Shown here: in pieces, positions 43,794 to 52,785 of the stretch | How positions within the stretch are numbered: the stretch's first letter is position 1 | Layout of the letters: the number at the start of each line of letters is the position of its first letter | NCBI RefSeq assembly: GCF_006717095.1 | Contig: NZ_VFQE01000001.1 | Span: forward strand, 1,426,001 to 1,490,000 | DNA: 64,000 nt | Origin: Blastococcus colisei | GTDB taxonomy: Bacteria; Actinomycetota; Actinomycetes; Mycobacteriales; Geodermatophilaceae | Reading direction: 5' to 3' | Program-made: the position numbers and the translations under genes | Notes under the pieces: model-generated | Databases searched by the model: none | Seen by the model: only the letters and a program-made list of their open reading frames with translations | Told to the model about the DNA's origin: nothing

Positions 43794-44575
43794 GCGAGCT
43801 CGCGAGCTCAGGAGTGGGCACCAGCAGCGCCCGCGTCGCGATCGTCACCGGGGCGGCCCGCGGGATCGGCGCGGCCACCGCGCTACGGCTGGCGTCCGAC
43901 GGCTTCGCCGTCGCGGTGATCGACCTGAAGGAGGACGACGCCCGCGGCACGGTGGAGGCGGTCGAGGCGGCCGGTGGCCGGGCGCTGGCCGTGGGTGCCG
44001 ACGTCGGTGACGCCGACCAGGTGCAGGCCGCCGTCGACCGGATCGCCGCGGAGCTCGGCCCGCCGGTCGTGCTGGTGAACAACGCCGGGGTCACCCGGGA
44101 CAACATGCTGTTCAAGATGAGCGACGCCGACTGGGACCTGGTCATGCACGTCCACCTGCGGGGATCGTTCCTCATGACCCGGGCCGCCCAGAAGCACATG
44201 ATCGACGCGGGGTGGGGCCGGGTCGTCAACCTGTCGAGCACCTCGGCGCTGGGCAACCGCGGTCAGGCCAACTACGCCACCGCGAAGGCCGGGCTGCAGG
44301 GGTTCACCAAGACCGTCGCCATCGAGCTGGGCAAGTTCGGCGTGACGGCCAACGCCATCGCGCCGGGGTTCATCGTCACCGACATGACGAAGGCGACCGC
44401 CGAGCGGATCGGCGAGGAGTGGGAGCCCTACGTGGCCAAGCGCGCCGCGGCCATCCCCGTCGCGCGCGCCGGGCAGCCGGAGGACATCGCGCACACCGTG
44501 TCGTTCCTGGTCAGCGAGGGAGCCGGGTTCGTCTCCGGACAGGTCATCTACGTCGCCGGCGGCCCACGAAACTAA
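43790..44575 (+). CDS. 3-oxoacyl reductase-type SDR
   Basis: This is a 261-residue classical SDR of the FabG/PhaB group. It has TGAARGIG, NNAGVTRDNMLFKM (close to FabG), catalytic Ser in NLSSTSALGN and Tyr in NYATAK, and the C-terminal GFVSGQVIYVAGG. With the thiolase upstream it could reduce 3-oxoacyl-CoA or -ACP. The GTG start at 43790 overlaps the thiolase stop. Its 3' end overlaps the convergent DUF1206 gene by four bases. Confidence 0.9.
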   Translation: MSELASSGVGTSSARVAIVTGAARGIGAATALRLASDGFAVAVIDLKEDDARGTVEAVEAAGGRALAVGADVGDADQVQAAVDRIAAELGPPVVLVNNAGVTRDNMLFKMSDADWDLVMHVHLRGSFLMTRAAQKHMIDAGWGRVVNLSSTSALGNRGQANYATAKAGLQGFTKTVAIELGKFGVTANAIAPGFIVTDMTKATAERIGEEWEPYVAKRAAAIPVARAGQPEDIAHTVSFLVSEGAGFVSGQVIYVAGGPRN

Positions 44576-45438
44576 GAGGATGGGTCGCGGTCGGGGTACC
44601 GGGCGCGCGCCAGCGCGTAGACGCCGAAGGCGGCGAAGCCGATCGCGATCGCGGTGAGCAGCCACGGCCCGGCGCGCACCCCCGCGATGGCGGTCATGGC
44701 GCCGTCCAGGCCGGTCGCCGTCGTGACGTCGGACGAGGCGGCCGCCCGCCACAGCAGCACGCCGACGAGCCCGAACGCGACGCCCTTGGCGACGTAGCCG
44801 ACCCGGCCCATGCCCTCGATCAGCGGCTCCCAGCGGTCGGGGGCGGCGGGCAGGTCGATGTCGCGCATGAACCCCCCGGTGAACCCGCGCACCAACGTGT
44901 AGACCCCGACGGCGATCACCCCGAAGGCGACGGCGACGACCAGCGCCGCGCCGCCCGGGATCAGCAGCGTCTCGTCGGTGAGCTCCTGCAACCGCTCGTC
45001 GGCCTCGTACTCCAGCCCGACGGCGAACAGCAGGGCGGTGACGCCGAGGACGCCGTAGACGGCCGCCTTCGCCAGGCACTTGGTGCAGACGACGGCGGTG
45101 CGGAGCCGGTGCGCCCGGTCGAGCAGTCCGCGCCACCACAGCAGCACCTCACCGGCCTGCCAGACCGCCAGCGAGAGCATGCCCAGGCCGATCGCCCAGA
45201 GCAGCACCCGGCCGCCCGGGCCGTCGGCGACCAGCTGCAGCGCGCCGGTCTGGTCGGCGTCGGCGCCGCGCAGCCGCCACGCCATCCGCACCGCCAGGTA
45301 GCCGATGAGCAGGTGCATCGCGCCGTAGGCGACCAGCCCCGCACGCGCCAGGTGGGTGAGCACGGGATGGTCGGTGACCGTCCGGGCCCGCTCGACGACG
45401 TCGTGCACCCGGTCGAGGAGAGCGCGAGCGGAGGGCAC
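44572..45438 (-). CDS. DUF1206 membrane protein (copy 1)
   Basis: This 288-residue protein has six transmembrane helices in three two-helix repeats. Each repeat starts with a basic/aromatic loop and a helix such as LARAGLVAYGAMHLLIGYLA, GKGVAFGLVGVLL-like, and a C-terminal FAAFGVYALARARYPDRD. This is the DUF1206 pattern, of unknown function. The gene is convergent with the SDR, overlapping it by four bases. A second DUF1206 protein is encoded 99 bases upstream in the same direction. Confidence 0.85.
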   Translation of the reverse strand: MPSARALLDRVHDVVERARTVTDHPVLTHLARAGLVAYGAMHLLIGYLAVRMAWRLRGADADQTGALQLVADGPGGRVLLWAIGLGMLSLAVWQAGEVLLWWRGLLDRAHRLRTAVVCTKCLAKAAVYGVLGVTALLFAVGLEYEADERLQELTDETLLIPGGAALVVAVAFGVIAVGVYTLVRGFTGGFMRDIDLPAAPDRWEPLIEGMGRVGYVAKGVAFGLVGVLLWRAAASSDVTTATGLDGAMTAIAGVRAGPWLLTAIAIGFAAFGVYALARARYPDRDPSS

Positions 45439-45493
45439 GGAGGAATCGTGCGGGACGGGCCTGCGGAGGGCGACAGGAGGGGTGGGGAAGCTT

Positions 45494-45523
45494 GTGCTCT
45501 GCTTACAGAGCGAAGCAGAGCAC
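45494..45523. terminator. 11-bp hairpin between the two DUF1206 genes
   Basis: GTGCTCTGCTT (45494-45504) and AAGCAGAGCAC (45513-45523) pair around an 8-base loop, 14 bases after the minus-strand stop at 45538. It likely terminates or stabilises the transcript of the second DUF1206 gene. Confidence 0.55.
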
Positions 45524-45537
45524 GACTGTCCGGGGAA

Positions 45538-46386
45538 CTAGGTGCGCTCGGGGTACCGGGCCCGCACGAGGCAGAAGGCCCCGAACGCGGCGATGCCGAC
45601 GGCGACCAGGGTCAGCAGGATCTGGCCGAACGGCAGCCCCAGGATCGTGTGCATCGCCCCGTCGAGGCCCTGCGCCTTCGCCGGGTCGAAGGTGATCGCG
45701 GCGTAGGTGAACAAGCCGCCGACCACCGCCAGCGCGATGCCCTTGCCCGGGAAGCCCACCTGGCCGAGCCGCGTCACGAGCCGCAGGGCGGAGCGCGAGC
45801 AGTCGGTGGTGTCGATCTCCTTGAGGAAGCGCTTCGTCACGCCCTTGTAGACGTGGTACGCGCCCACCCCGACGAGGACCAGCCCGGCGACACCGACCAG
45901 CCACCGGCCGGCCGGCCAGCCGAAGACACCGGCTGTCGTCTGCTGCTGTTGCTGCGAGCTGTTCTGCCCACCGCCGGTGGCGAAGCGGATGGCGAGGACG
46001 GCGAGCGCGGCGTAGACGACCGTCCTGGCGATCGCCTTGCCGGACTTCTCGACCGCCCTGGTGCGGGTCTTTCCCGATGCGGACCAGCCGTGCCGCCAGC
46101 GCAACACCTCGGCGGCCTGCCAGGCGGCCAGGGCGATCATCCCGACGGCGACGACCCACAGGAGCGGCTTCCCGATCGGCGACTCGGCGAGGGTCTGCAT
46201 GGCCCCGGACTGGTCGGCCGATTCCCCACCACCGCCCCACGCCAGCTGCAGGGCCAACCAGGCGACGAGCAGGTGGACCACGCCGTAGGCGAGCAGGCCG
46301 ACCCGGGCCAGGTGCTCGAGGGCATCGCTGTCGCCGGCCTGGCGGGCGGTTCCGAGGGCGGAACCGGCCGTTCTCTGCGCGCTCAT
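45538..46386 (-). CDS. DUF1206 membrane protein (copy 2)
   Basis: This is a 282-residue paralogue of the protein at 44572. It has the same six-helix, three-repeat layout with LARVGLLAYGVVHLLVAWLA, VGFPGKGIALAVVGGLF and the ending FGAFCLVRARYPER. A Gln/Ser-rich loop (near residue 145) and a Gly-rich loop (GGGGES) are insertions not present in copy 1. The ATG at 46386 is used. It is divergent from the membrane gene at 46488. The hairpin between the copies suggests separate transcripts. Confidence 0.85.
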   Translation of the reverse strand: MSAQRTAGSALGTARQAGDSDALEHLARVGLLAYGVVHLLVAWLALQLAWGGGGESADQSGAMQTLAESPIGKPLLWVVAVGMIALAAWQAAEVLRWRHGWSASGKTRTRAVEKSGKAIARTVVYAALAVLAIRFATGGGQNSSQQQQQTTAGVFGWPAGRWLVGVAGLVLVGVGAYHVYKGVTKRFLKEIDTTDCSRSALRLVTRLGQVGFPGKGIALAVVGGLFTYAAITFDPAKAQGLDGAMHTILGLPFGQILLTLVAVGIAAFGAFCLVRARYPERT

Positions 46387-46487
46387 GACCGGCTCCTTCG
46401 ACGGGCGGAGTCCAACGGCTCAGCGTGGCACACGGCACGGTCGCGGTGCCTGCCGGAGCGTGGCCCGTCGTGAGGGACACTGGGTCC

Positions 46488-47156
46488 GTGGCGAGCGCAA
46501 CCGGCATCCTGGCGAGCAGCACCGAGTCGATGGCTCCCGAGGTGGCCCGGCGAACCTGGCCCCGCTGGGTCGGGCTCGCGGTGCTCATGCTCGCCGTCGC
46601 GGTCACCGCCGTCCTCTGGGACGACGCGGGCGCCCGCCTGATCCTGGGGGCCGCGGGGCTCTTCCTCGCCGTGCGCGGCGCGCTGCTGCTGCGCGGCGCC
46701 GGGGCCGGGGCCATGAGCACCGCGGTCGCCGGGCAGGCCCGTGGACTCGGCACCGTGGCCGTCGCCGGGGGAGTCGTGGCTCTCGGGGCCGCGCTGGTGT
46801 CGGAGTCGGTCGCCGCCACCGTCCTCCTGGTCGCCGTCCCGCTGCTGCTCCTGGCCGGTGGGGCCGCGTTGCTCGGCCACGGCGGCGTGGCCCGGCGCGG
46901 CGGACAGGCGCTGCTGGTCTGGGCGATGCTCGCCACCGGGCTGCTGGTGGCGACGGGACTCGGGCAGAGCTGGGAGCGGGCCTCGGACGCGGCCACCGTG
47001 ATCGCCGCCCTGGCGGTCGCCGTCCTCGCCGTCCCCGTGCTGGTGGGTGCCTCGGTTCTGCGCACGGTGGCGGCCCGGCCGGCGCCCGCCCCCGCCCGGA
47101 CCGTCCCGGCCGCGTGCGCCGGGTGCGCCTGCGGCGCCGGCGGCTGCGGGACCTGA
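46488..47156 (+). CDS. Multi-helix membrane protein with Cys-rich tail
   Basis: This is a 222-residue protein with about six hydrophobic helices, in the HdeD/DUF308-like style of paired helices separated by Arg/Gly turns. The C-terminal tail ends in ACAGCACGAGGCGT, four cysteines in 14 residues, possibly a metal or thiol site on the cytoplasmic side. The GTG at 46488 gives a short N-terminus before the first helix; a GTG at 46425 is an alternative. No known family is claimed. It precedes the SIR2 gene by 45 bases. Confidence 0.65.
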   Translation: MASATGILASSTESMAPEVARRTWPRWVGLAVLMLAVAVTAVLWDDAGARLILGAAGLFLAVRGALLLRGAGAGAMSTAVAGQARGLGTVAVAGGVVALGAALVSESVAATVLLVAVPLLLLAGGAALLGHGGVARRGGQALLVWAMLATGLLVATGLGQSWERASDAATVIAALAVAVLAVPVLVGASVLRTVAARPAPAPARTVPAACAGCACGAGGCGT

Positions 47157-47201
47157 CCTCGGCCGGCCGTGATCCGGCCGGCACCTGGGTAGGACCGGCC
47201 C

Positions 47202-48812
47202 ATGAACGGTCACGTGTTCGTCGTCGGGGCGGACCTGACGCGGCTGTCGTGCGACGACGTCCTGGTGCCCACCGACCGGACGCTGCGGGTGGCTCCGGGC
47301 TGGTGCCCGCTGCTGCCGCCGCAGCTGATCTCCGGGCACGTCGACGACGACGCCTGCGTCGCCCTGGAGTGGGCCGGGGGCGAGCGTGTCCTCGAGGTCC
47401 CGGGCGAGGGCGACCGCCGGGCGTGGCTGGTCGACACCGTGGACGACGCCGACCGGGGTCTCGACTGGCTGCTCGACGGCGCCCGCGAGGCGCTGGCCGC
47501 CGTCGCCCGGCGGGAGGTGACCCGGCCCGCGCACGGCCGCGCGCGGCGGCTGGTCGGTCTGCCGGCACTCGGCACCGGGTGGGGTGGTGCCGCGGGGCAG
47601 CGTGGTGCGCTCCTCCAGCAGCTGCTGCCGGTGCTGCGGGAGGCGGCGCACGAGCACGGTTTCGACGTCGCGCTGGTGCTGCGCGGCCCCAGCGACCTGG
47701 CCGCGGCCCAGCGCGTCCGCCGGGGCGAGGGCGTCGGCTGGGACCTGCCCGACGACCTGCGGGCACTGGCCGAGCAGCTGGGCGAGAAGGCGCGTCGCGG
47801 GCAGCTGGCGATCTTCTTCGGGGCCGGGCTGAGCGCGGCGGCCGGGCTGCCGACCTGGGAGCAGCTGGTCGCCGAGCTGGCCGAGGCATCCGGGCTGGAG
47901 GACGCACTGCGGAAGGGACTGTCCGCGCTCCCCCCGCAGGACTCCGCGGCGCTGCTGGCCCGCGAGCTCGGCCGGGAACGGCTCGAGGCCTTCGTCAAGG
48001 AGCGGTTCGGCCCCGGCTCGTACGCGCTCGCGCACGCGCTGATCGCCGACCTGCCGGTGCAGGAGTTCGTCACCACCAACTATGACCCGCTGGTCGAGCA
48101 GGCCGCCACCGACATCGGCCGGGACGTGCGCGTGCTGCCGTTCGAGGAGGCGGCGCCGGGGTCGCCCTGGCTGCTGAAGCTGCACGGGGACGCGTCGCAC
48201 CCCGAGAGCGTCGTCCTGACCCGCGAGGAGTACCTGCAGCTCGGCGACACCCGGGCGGCCCTCGCCGGGGTGCTGCACTCCCTGCTGCTCACGCGGCACG
48301 TGCTGTTCGTGGGCACCTCGATGCTCGACGACGACCTCATCCGGATCGCCCACCAGGTGCGCAGCGCGCTGCAGCTGCAGGGGTCGCCGTCCGGACGACG
48401 GAACGGCACGGTGCTCGCCCTGCGGGAGGACCCCGCTCGGGCGCGGCTCTGGGAGCGGGACGTCGAGACCGTCGCGATGGGCCCCGCCGACGTCCCGGCC
48501 GCCGATGCCGCCCGCCGGCTCGAGGTGCTGCTGGACCTGATCGGCTGCCTGTCGACCCCGCCCACCGGTTACCTGCTCGACCCGGCCTACCGCGGGCTGC
48601 TCGACGAGGAGGAGTGCGCGCTGGCGGCGGCGCTCGGCCGGGCCGCCGACGCCGTGCGGGAGGACTCCGGGTCGGCAGCGGCGCAGGAGGTGGTGGCCCT
48701 GCTGCGGCGGCTGGGCCACGGCGGAGGCGCCGCCGACGGTGCGGAGCAGGGGCCCGCGGACGCGTCCACGAGCGCGCAGGACGACCGCGCCCAGGAGCAG
48801 CGCCCAGGCTGA
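47202..48812 (+). CDS. Macro-like/SIR2 fusion protein (putative NAD+-processing effector)
   Basis: This is a 536-residue protein with two parts. Residues 1-190 resemble a divergent macro domain: an opening VVGADLTRLSCDDVLVPT (compare GDIT-x3-VDAIVNAAN) and a glycine loop LVGLPALGTGWGG. Residues about 200-450 are a SIR2 domain with FFGAGLSAAAGLPTWEQL, TTNYDPLVEQA with the catalytic-type Asn, KLHGD with the catalytic-type His, and VGTSMLDDDL. This SIR2 subtype (TTNYD/KLHGD) includes bacterial NADases used in phage defence, besides deacylases. It has no signal peptide and is followed closely by a P450 gene. Confidence 0.8.
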   Translation: MNGHVFVVGADLTRLSCDDVLVPTDRTLRVAPGWCPLLPPQLISGHVDDDACVALEWAGGERVLEVPGEGDRRAWLVDTVDDADRGLDWLLDGAREALAAVARREVTRPAHGRARRLVGLPALGTGWGGAAGQRGALLQQLLPVLREAAHEHGFDVALVLRGPSDLAAAQRVRRGEGVGWDLPDDLRALAEQLGEKARRGQLAIFFGAGLSAAAGLPTWEQLVAELAEASGLEDALRKGLSALPPQDSAALLARELGRERLEAFVKERFGPGSYALAHALIADLPVQEFVTTNYDPLVEQAATDIGRDVRVLPFEEAAPGSPWLLKLHGDASHPESVVLTREEYLQLGDTRAALAGVLHSLLLTRHVLFVGTSMLDDDLIRIAHQVRSALQLQGSPSGRRNGTVLALREDPARARLWERDVETVAMGPADVPAADAARRLEVLLDLIGCLSTPPTGYLLDPAYRGLLDEEECALAAALGRAADAVREDSGSAAAQEVVALLRRLGHGGGAADGAEQGPADASTSAQDDRAQEQRPG

Positions 48813-48851
48813 ACGTGGTTGCCCGGGAATCGTGCTGGGCACCGGAGCCGC

Positions 48852-50114
48852 ATGCCTGGACGGAAGCCGCGCCGCCCCGAGAACGCCCTGGACCTGCTCA
48901 CCCGCGGATACGGGTGGCTGCCCGACCGGCGCCGCGTGTCCGGTGTGCGCACGGTCGGCGCACGGCTCGGCGGCCTGCCGGTGACCGCGATCGAGGGTCC
49001 GGACGCGGCGCGCTTCCTCTACGACGAGGACCACGTGCGCCGCGCGCACGCCATCCCCGAGCCCGTGCAGGGCACCTTGTTCGGCAAGGGCGCGGTGCAC
49101 ACGCTCGACGGCGAGGCGCACCGGGTGCGGAAGGCGATGTTCGTCGGCCTGCTCATGCGCGAGGACGGCATCGCCTCGCTCGTGGAGCAGGTGACGACGG
49201 CCTGGGACGAGTCCGTGGAGGAGTGGACCCGCCGTCCGCACATCGTGGTGTTCGACGAGGCTGCGCGGGTGATCGCCGGCGCTGTGTGCCGCTGGGCCGG
49301 GATCCCGGTTCCCGACGACGAGGTGCCCGCCGTCGCGCGGGACCTGCTCGCGATGGTGGACGGCTTCGCCACCGGCGGACCGCGGCACTTCCGGGCCCGC
49401 CGGGCACGTGGTCGGCGCGAGGCCTGGCTCGCGCAGCTCGTGCGCGACGTCCGCAGCGGGGTGGCGACCGTGCCGGCGGACTCCGCCGTCGCCGTGGTCG
49501 CCGAGCACCGGGACGCCGGCGGTGAGCAGCTGGACTCGCACCTCGCGGCCGTGGAGCTGATCAACATCATCCGGCCGACGACCGCGGTCGCCTGGTTCAT
49601 GGCCTTCTCCGGGCACGCGCTGATCCGCTGGCCCGACAACCGGAAGCGCCTCGCCGACGGTGACCCCGCGAACGCCCTGGCCTGGGCCCACGAGGTGCGG
49701 CGCTTCTACCCGTTCGCGCCGTTCATCGGTGGACGGGCGCCGCGCGAGGTCGAGTGGGACGGCGTCCGCATCCCGAAGAACTCGATGGTGCTGCTGGACC
49801 TGTACGGGCAGAACCATGATCCCGACCTGTGGGGCGACCCCTACGCGTTCCGGCCCGAGCGTTTCCTGGATCCTGAAGGACAGGGCCGCGCCATCGGCGA
49901 GTTCGAGCTGGTACCGCAGGGCGCCGGCGATCCGCGGACCAACCATCGCTGCCCGGGGGAGCAGCTCGTCGTCGCGCTGCTGGCGGCGCTGGCCGTCCGG
50001 CTGGCACGCCTGGAGTACGACGTCCCGGAGCAGGACCTCTCCATCGCTCTGCACCGCATCCCGGCGCGGCCGAAGAGCGGCGTCGTCCTCCGGGTGCGCG
50101 GCAGCGTCAGCTAG
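48852..50114 (+). CDS. CYP152-family P450 (fatty acid peroxygenase/decarboxylase)
   Basis: This is a 420-residue P450 that uses H2O2 instead of a reductase. The CYP152 signature is clear: RPTTAVAWF near residues 241-249, where Arg-Pro binds the substrate carboxylate, and the heme Cys near 367 in NHRCPGEQL. At about residue 83 it has His in FGKGAVHTLDGEAH, the same position as His85 of the alkene-forming OleT, where hydroxylating relatives have Gln. It may therefore decarboxylate fatty acids to terminal alkenes. Met 48852 is preferred over 48819. It lies 39 bases after the SIR2 gene. Confidence 0.88.
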   Translation: MPGRKPRRPENALDLLTRGYGWLPDRRRVSGVRTVGARLGGLPVTAIEGPDAARFLYDEDHVRRAHAIPEPVQGTLFGKGAVHTLDGEAHRVRKAMFVGLLMREDGIASLVEQVTTAWDESVEEWTRRPHIVVFDEAARVIAGAVCRWAGIPVPDDEVPAVARDLLAMVDGFATGGPRHFRARRARGRREAWLAQLVRDVRSGVATVPADSAVAVVAEHRDAGGEQLDSHLAAVELINIIRPTTAVAWFMAFSGHALIRWPDNRKRLADGDPANALAWAHEVRRFYPFAPFIGGRAPREVEWDGVRIPKNSMVLLDLYGQNHDPDLWGDPYAFRPERFLDPEGQGRAIGEFELVPQGAGDPRTNHRCPGEQLVVALLAALAVRLARLEYDVPEQDLSIALHRIPARPKSGVVLRVRGSVS

Positions 50115-50758
50115 GGGAGGGGCCGAGGCCGGCGTCGCGCGCCAGCGCCACCGCTTCGGCGCGGCTGACGGCGTGCAGCTTGGTGAGCACGTCGGAGACC
50201 CGGTTGCGCACCGTCTTCTCGCTGAGGAAGAGCCGGGCGGCGATCGCGGCGTTCGGCAGCCCGTGCGCCACCAGGTCGAGCACCTCGCGCTCGCGGTCGG
50301 TGAGCTCGGGGAACGGCACCGCGGCCGAGCGCGCCCGGGACGACGCGAAGAAGGCCAGCACCCGGTCGGCGATGCGCGGGCCGAACACCGCCTCCGACCG
50401 GGCGGCGGCGCGGACGGCGCGGGCGATGTCGGCGCCCTCGCTCTCCTTGAGCAGGTAGCCGCGGGCGCCGGCCCGCAGCGCGGCGAACACCGAGTCGTCG
50501 TCGTCGCTCATGGTGAGGACGACGACGGCGGTGCCCGGTCGCCGTGGCGGGTACCCCGCCCATGCCCGGCATCCGGAGGTCCATGAGGACGACGTCGGGG
50601 CTCAGCTCGGTGGCAGCCGTGACGCCGGTCTTGCCGTCGCCGGCGGTGCCCACGACGTCGATGTCGTCGGCGTCGCCGAGGGCGTCGGCCACCCCCTCGC
50701 GGTAGAGCGGGTGGTCGTCGACGACGACCACCCGGATCGGTCCGCTCACCGGGTCCAT
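50107..50758 (-). pseudogene. Frameshifted LuxR/NarL-type response regulator
   Basis: The start and receiver (MDPVSGPIRVVVVDDHPLYREGV, then DVVLMDLRMPGMGG with the phospho-Asp) are in one frame, while the rest (VVVLTMSDDDDSVFAALRAGARGYLLKES and the LuxR HTH with LTDREREVLDLVAHG) is in another. The break is at about 50540-50570, where roughly six residues and one base are missing relative to family spacing. Either the gene is disrupted or the assembly has an error here. Its 3' end overlaps the convergent P450 gene by eight bases. Confidence 0.7.
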
Positions 50759-51944
50759 CCGGACGTCGCCCGACGACGACGCCGAGGGCAGCCGGGGGTC
50801 GGCGGGCACGATCGCGACCCGCGGCAGCCGGAGGGCGCGGGCGGTCTCGTCCGCCAGCGCCAGGAGCGCCTCGGCGGGGCGGCGGCGGAGTCGAGCATCG
50901 TCCCCAGCCGGGTGGCGACGGCGAGCGGATCACGGCGCTCGCCGTAGAGCAGCCGGTCGACCGCGCGCTGTGCCCGCTCCCAGCCGGCTGCCGCGGCCAG
51001 CGCGGCGAGCGCGGCGACCGCGACGGCGATCCGACGCTCGCCGGCGGTGAGCTCGCCGACCACCGGGACCAGCACGCCGTAGCCGAGCAGCAGCAGGCCG
51101 GACAGCACGGTGAAGACCACGGCGCGGCTGACCACCAGGCCGACGTCGAAGAGCCCGTGCCGCAGGACGGCGACCGCAACGGCCAGCGGCAGGGCGGCGA
51201 ACCCGACGGCGAACAGCGCGCTGGACACCACCGGCAGGTCGATGACCAACGACGCGATGGCGCAGACGAACAAACACCGACTCGCCGAGCAGCAGCCACT
51301 GCAGGTGCTCGCGCTGGGCCCCGAGGCTCGCCGCATCCGCACCAGCTGGGCGGCCACCCCGACCGCGCCGCCGACCACGAAGGCCGTGAACGAGCAGATC
51401 AGCAGCACGGCGTTGAGCCACATCCCGGGCAGCGCCCACGGGTTGGCCCAGCTGCGGGGCGTAGTCCAGGGGGCCGTTCCGGAACATCGCCGCCGCCGCG
51501 CCGAGGACGACCGCGGCGGCCAGCACCCGCGCGATCGGGCGCCAGCGGGGGGAGGGCAGCGTGCCGTCGGGGAAGTACAGCGGGACCAGCGCGACGATCA
51601 CGTAGTAGGGCACGAACCCCCACGCGGCCAGCCACCCGGCGGCCGAGGGCAGCAGCCCGTCGGTGCTCCCGCGCAGCAGCACGTACTCGCCGGCCAGCAG
51701 GTACGGGGCCGGTGACGACGCTGACCATGAGCAGCCAGCCCACCCGGTTGCCCGGCGCCCGGCTCAGAACGAGTGCGGCCACCAGCGGGTAGAGCAGGCC
51801 GAGGGTGGCGTCACCGGCGTCGACCGGGCGGGGGGACGGCGTATCCCAGTCGGCCCCCAGTGCCCTCCAAGTGGTGACCGAGACAGTGACCTCGAGCCGG
51901 CACGCGGCCGCCCACGAGGGGGCAATGACATGGAAGGCGCCCAC
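50759..51944 (-). pseudogene. Frameshifted sensor histidine kinase lacking its catalytic core
   Basis: Pieces in three frames together read as a membrane sensor of a LuxR-type two-component system: LLYPLVAALVLSRAPGNRVG, AAGWLAAWGFVPYYVIVAL, FLYF-like DGTLPSPRW, LLICSFTAFVVGG, LPLAVAVAVLRHGLFDV, RAVDRLLYGERRDPL and ADETARALRLPRVAIV. Frame changes fall at about 51706, 51447, 51319, 51272 and 50880, mostly at G/C runs. After the GAF-like segment the frame passes directly into the response regulator. The histidine box and HATPase domain (about 200 residues) are absent. It is degenerate or misassembled. Confidence 0.65.
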
Positions 51945-51946
51945 AG

Positions 51947-52672
51947 ATGACCAGCACCTCGACCCACGGCCAGTTGACGCTGCCCGGCCAGGCGGCGGCA
52001 CCCGACGGACCGGTCGACCTGACCCCGATGTTCCTGATGCACCACGCGTTCCGGCGCGACCTGACCGCCTTCGCCGACGCCGTGCACCGGACGCCGGCCG
52101 CCGACCGCACGACGTGGCAGGCGCTGGACCTGCGGTGGCGGCGGTTCGCCGAGATCCTGCACCACCACCACAGCGGCGAGGACGACCACATCTGGCCGGT
52201 GCTGGTCGGGGCCGTCGACACCGGCGGCTCGCCCGAGGACTGCGCGACGCTCGAGGCGATGGCGGCCGAGCACGCCGAGATCGACCCGATGCTGGTGGCG
52301 TGCGCACGCGGGTTCGCGATGCTGGCGGAGCGGGAGGACGAGGCGGCCCGGGTGGCGCTCGAGGCGGACGTGACCAGGACCCGCGACCGGCTCGGTGCGC
52401 ACCTCGGCCACGAGGAACGGGACGCGCTGGTGCTGGTGCAACGCTTCCTCAGCGCCGAGGACTGGGCGCGCATGGACAAGCAGATCGGGTCGGACTACCC
52501 GGCGCGGCTGATCCCCTTCAGCCTGGCCTGGGTGATGCACGGGCTGCCCGACCACGGCCGCGCGGCGGCCGTGGGGTTCCTGGGCCGGCCGGCGCTGATG
52601 CTGTGGTCGCTGGCCTTCCGGCGGCCCTTCGAGCGCAAGGAGCGGGCGGCGTTCCGGTACGTGGCGGGCTGA
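51947..52672 (+). CDS. Hemerythrin-domain protein
   Basis: This is a 241-residue cytoplasmic protein with an HHE four-helix bundle in the first 170 residues. Candidate diiron ligands are His in MHHAFRRD, a HHHHSGEDDHIW cluster, His/Glu in MAAEHAEID, and HEERD. The C-terminal 70 residues (LIPFSLAWVMHGLPDHG) are typical of the actinobacterial subgroup. It may bind O2, NO or iron. It is divergent from the damaged kinase gene. A related but distinct hemerythrin protein is encoded at 56051. A hairpin follows its stop. Confidence 0.85.
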   Translation: MTSTSTHGQLTLPGQAAAPDGPVDLTPMFLMHHAFRRDLTAFADAVHRTPAADRTTWQALDLRWRRFAEILHHHHSGEDDHIWPVLVGAVDTGGSPEDCATLEAMAAEHAEIDPMLVACARGFAMLAEREDEAARVALEADVTRTRDRLGAHLGHEERDALVLVQRFLSAEDWARMDKQIGSDYPARLIPFSLAWVMHGLPDHGRAAAVGFLGRPALMLWSLAFRRPFERKERAAFRYVAG

Positions 52673-52675
52673 GGG

Positions 52676-52767
52676 AGGGACGGCCGGCGCCCGGGAGTTC
52701 GGGACGGCCGTCCCTGGGATCGGGGACGCGGGGCGCACGAGGGTTCTCCCTGACCCCGAGAACCCTC
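52676..52767 (+). terminator. Two hairpins between hemerythrin and membrane genes
   Basis: The first hairpin is AGGGACGGCC/GGCCGTCCCT (52676-52685, 52706-52715), starting 4 bases after the hemerythrin stop. The second is GAGGGTTCTC/GAGAACCCTC (52739-52748, 52758-52767), 19 bases before the next ATG. The first is a probable terminator. The second could be a leader structure of the next gene. Confidence 0.5.
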
Positions 52768-52785
52768 CCGGAAGGACCCGATCCC

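Noticed and set aside
46383-50054. A very long minus-strand open frame across the membrane, SIR2 and P450 genes
   Set aside because: It is antisense to three recognisable proteins and has a repetitive His/Gln/Arg/Gly-rich composition, as expected of non-coding frames in high-GC DNA.
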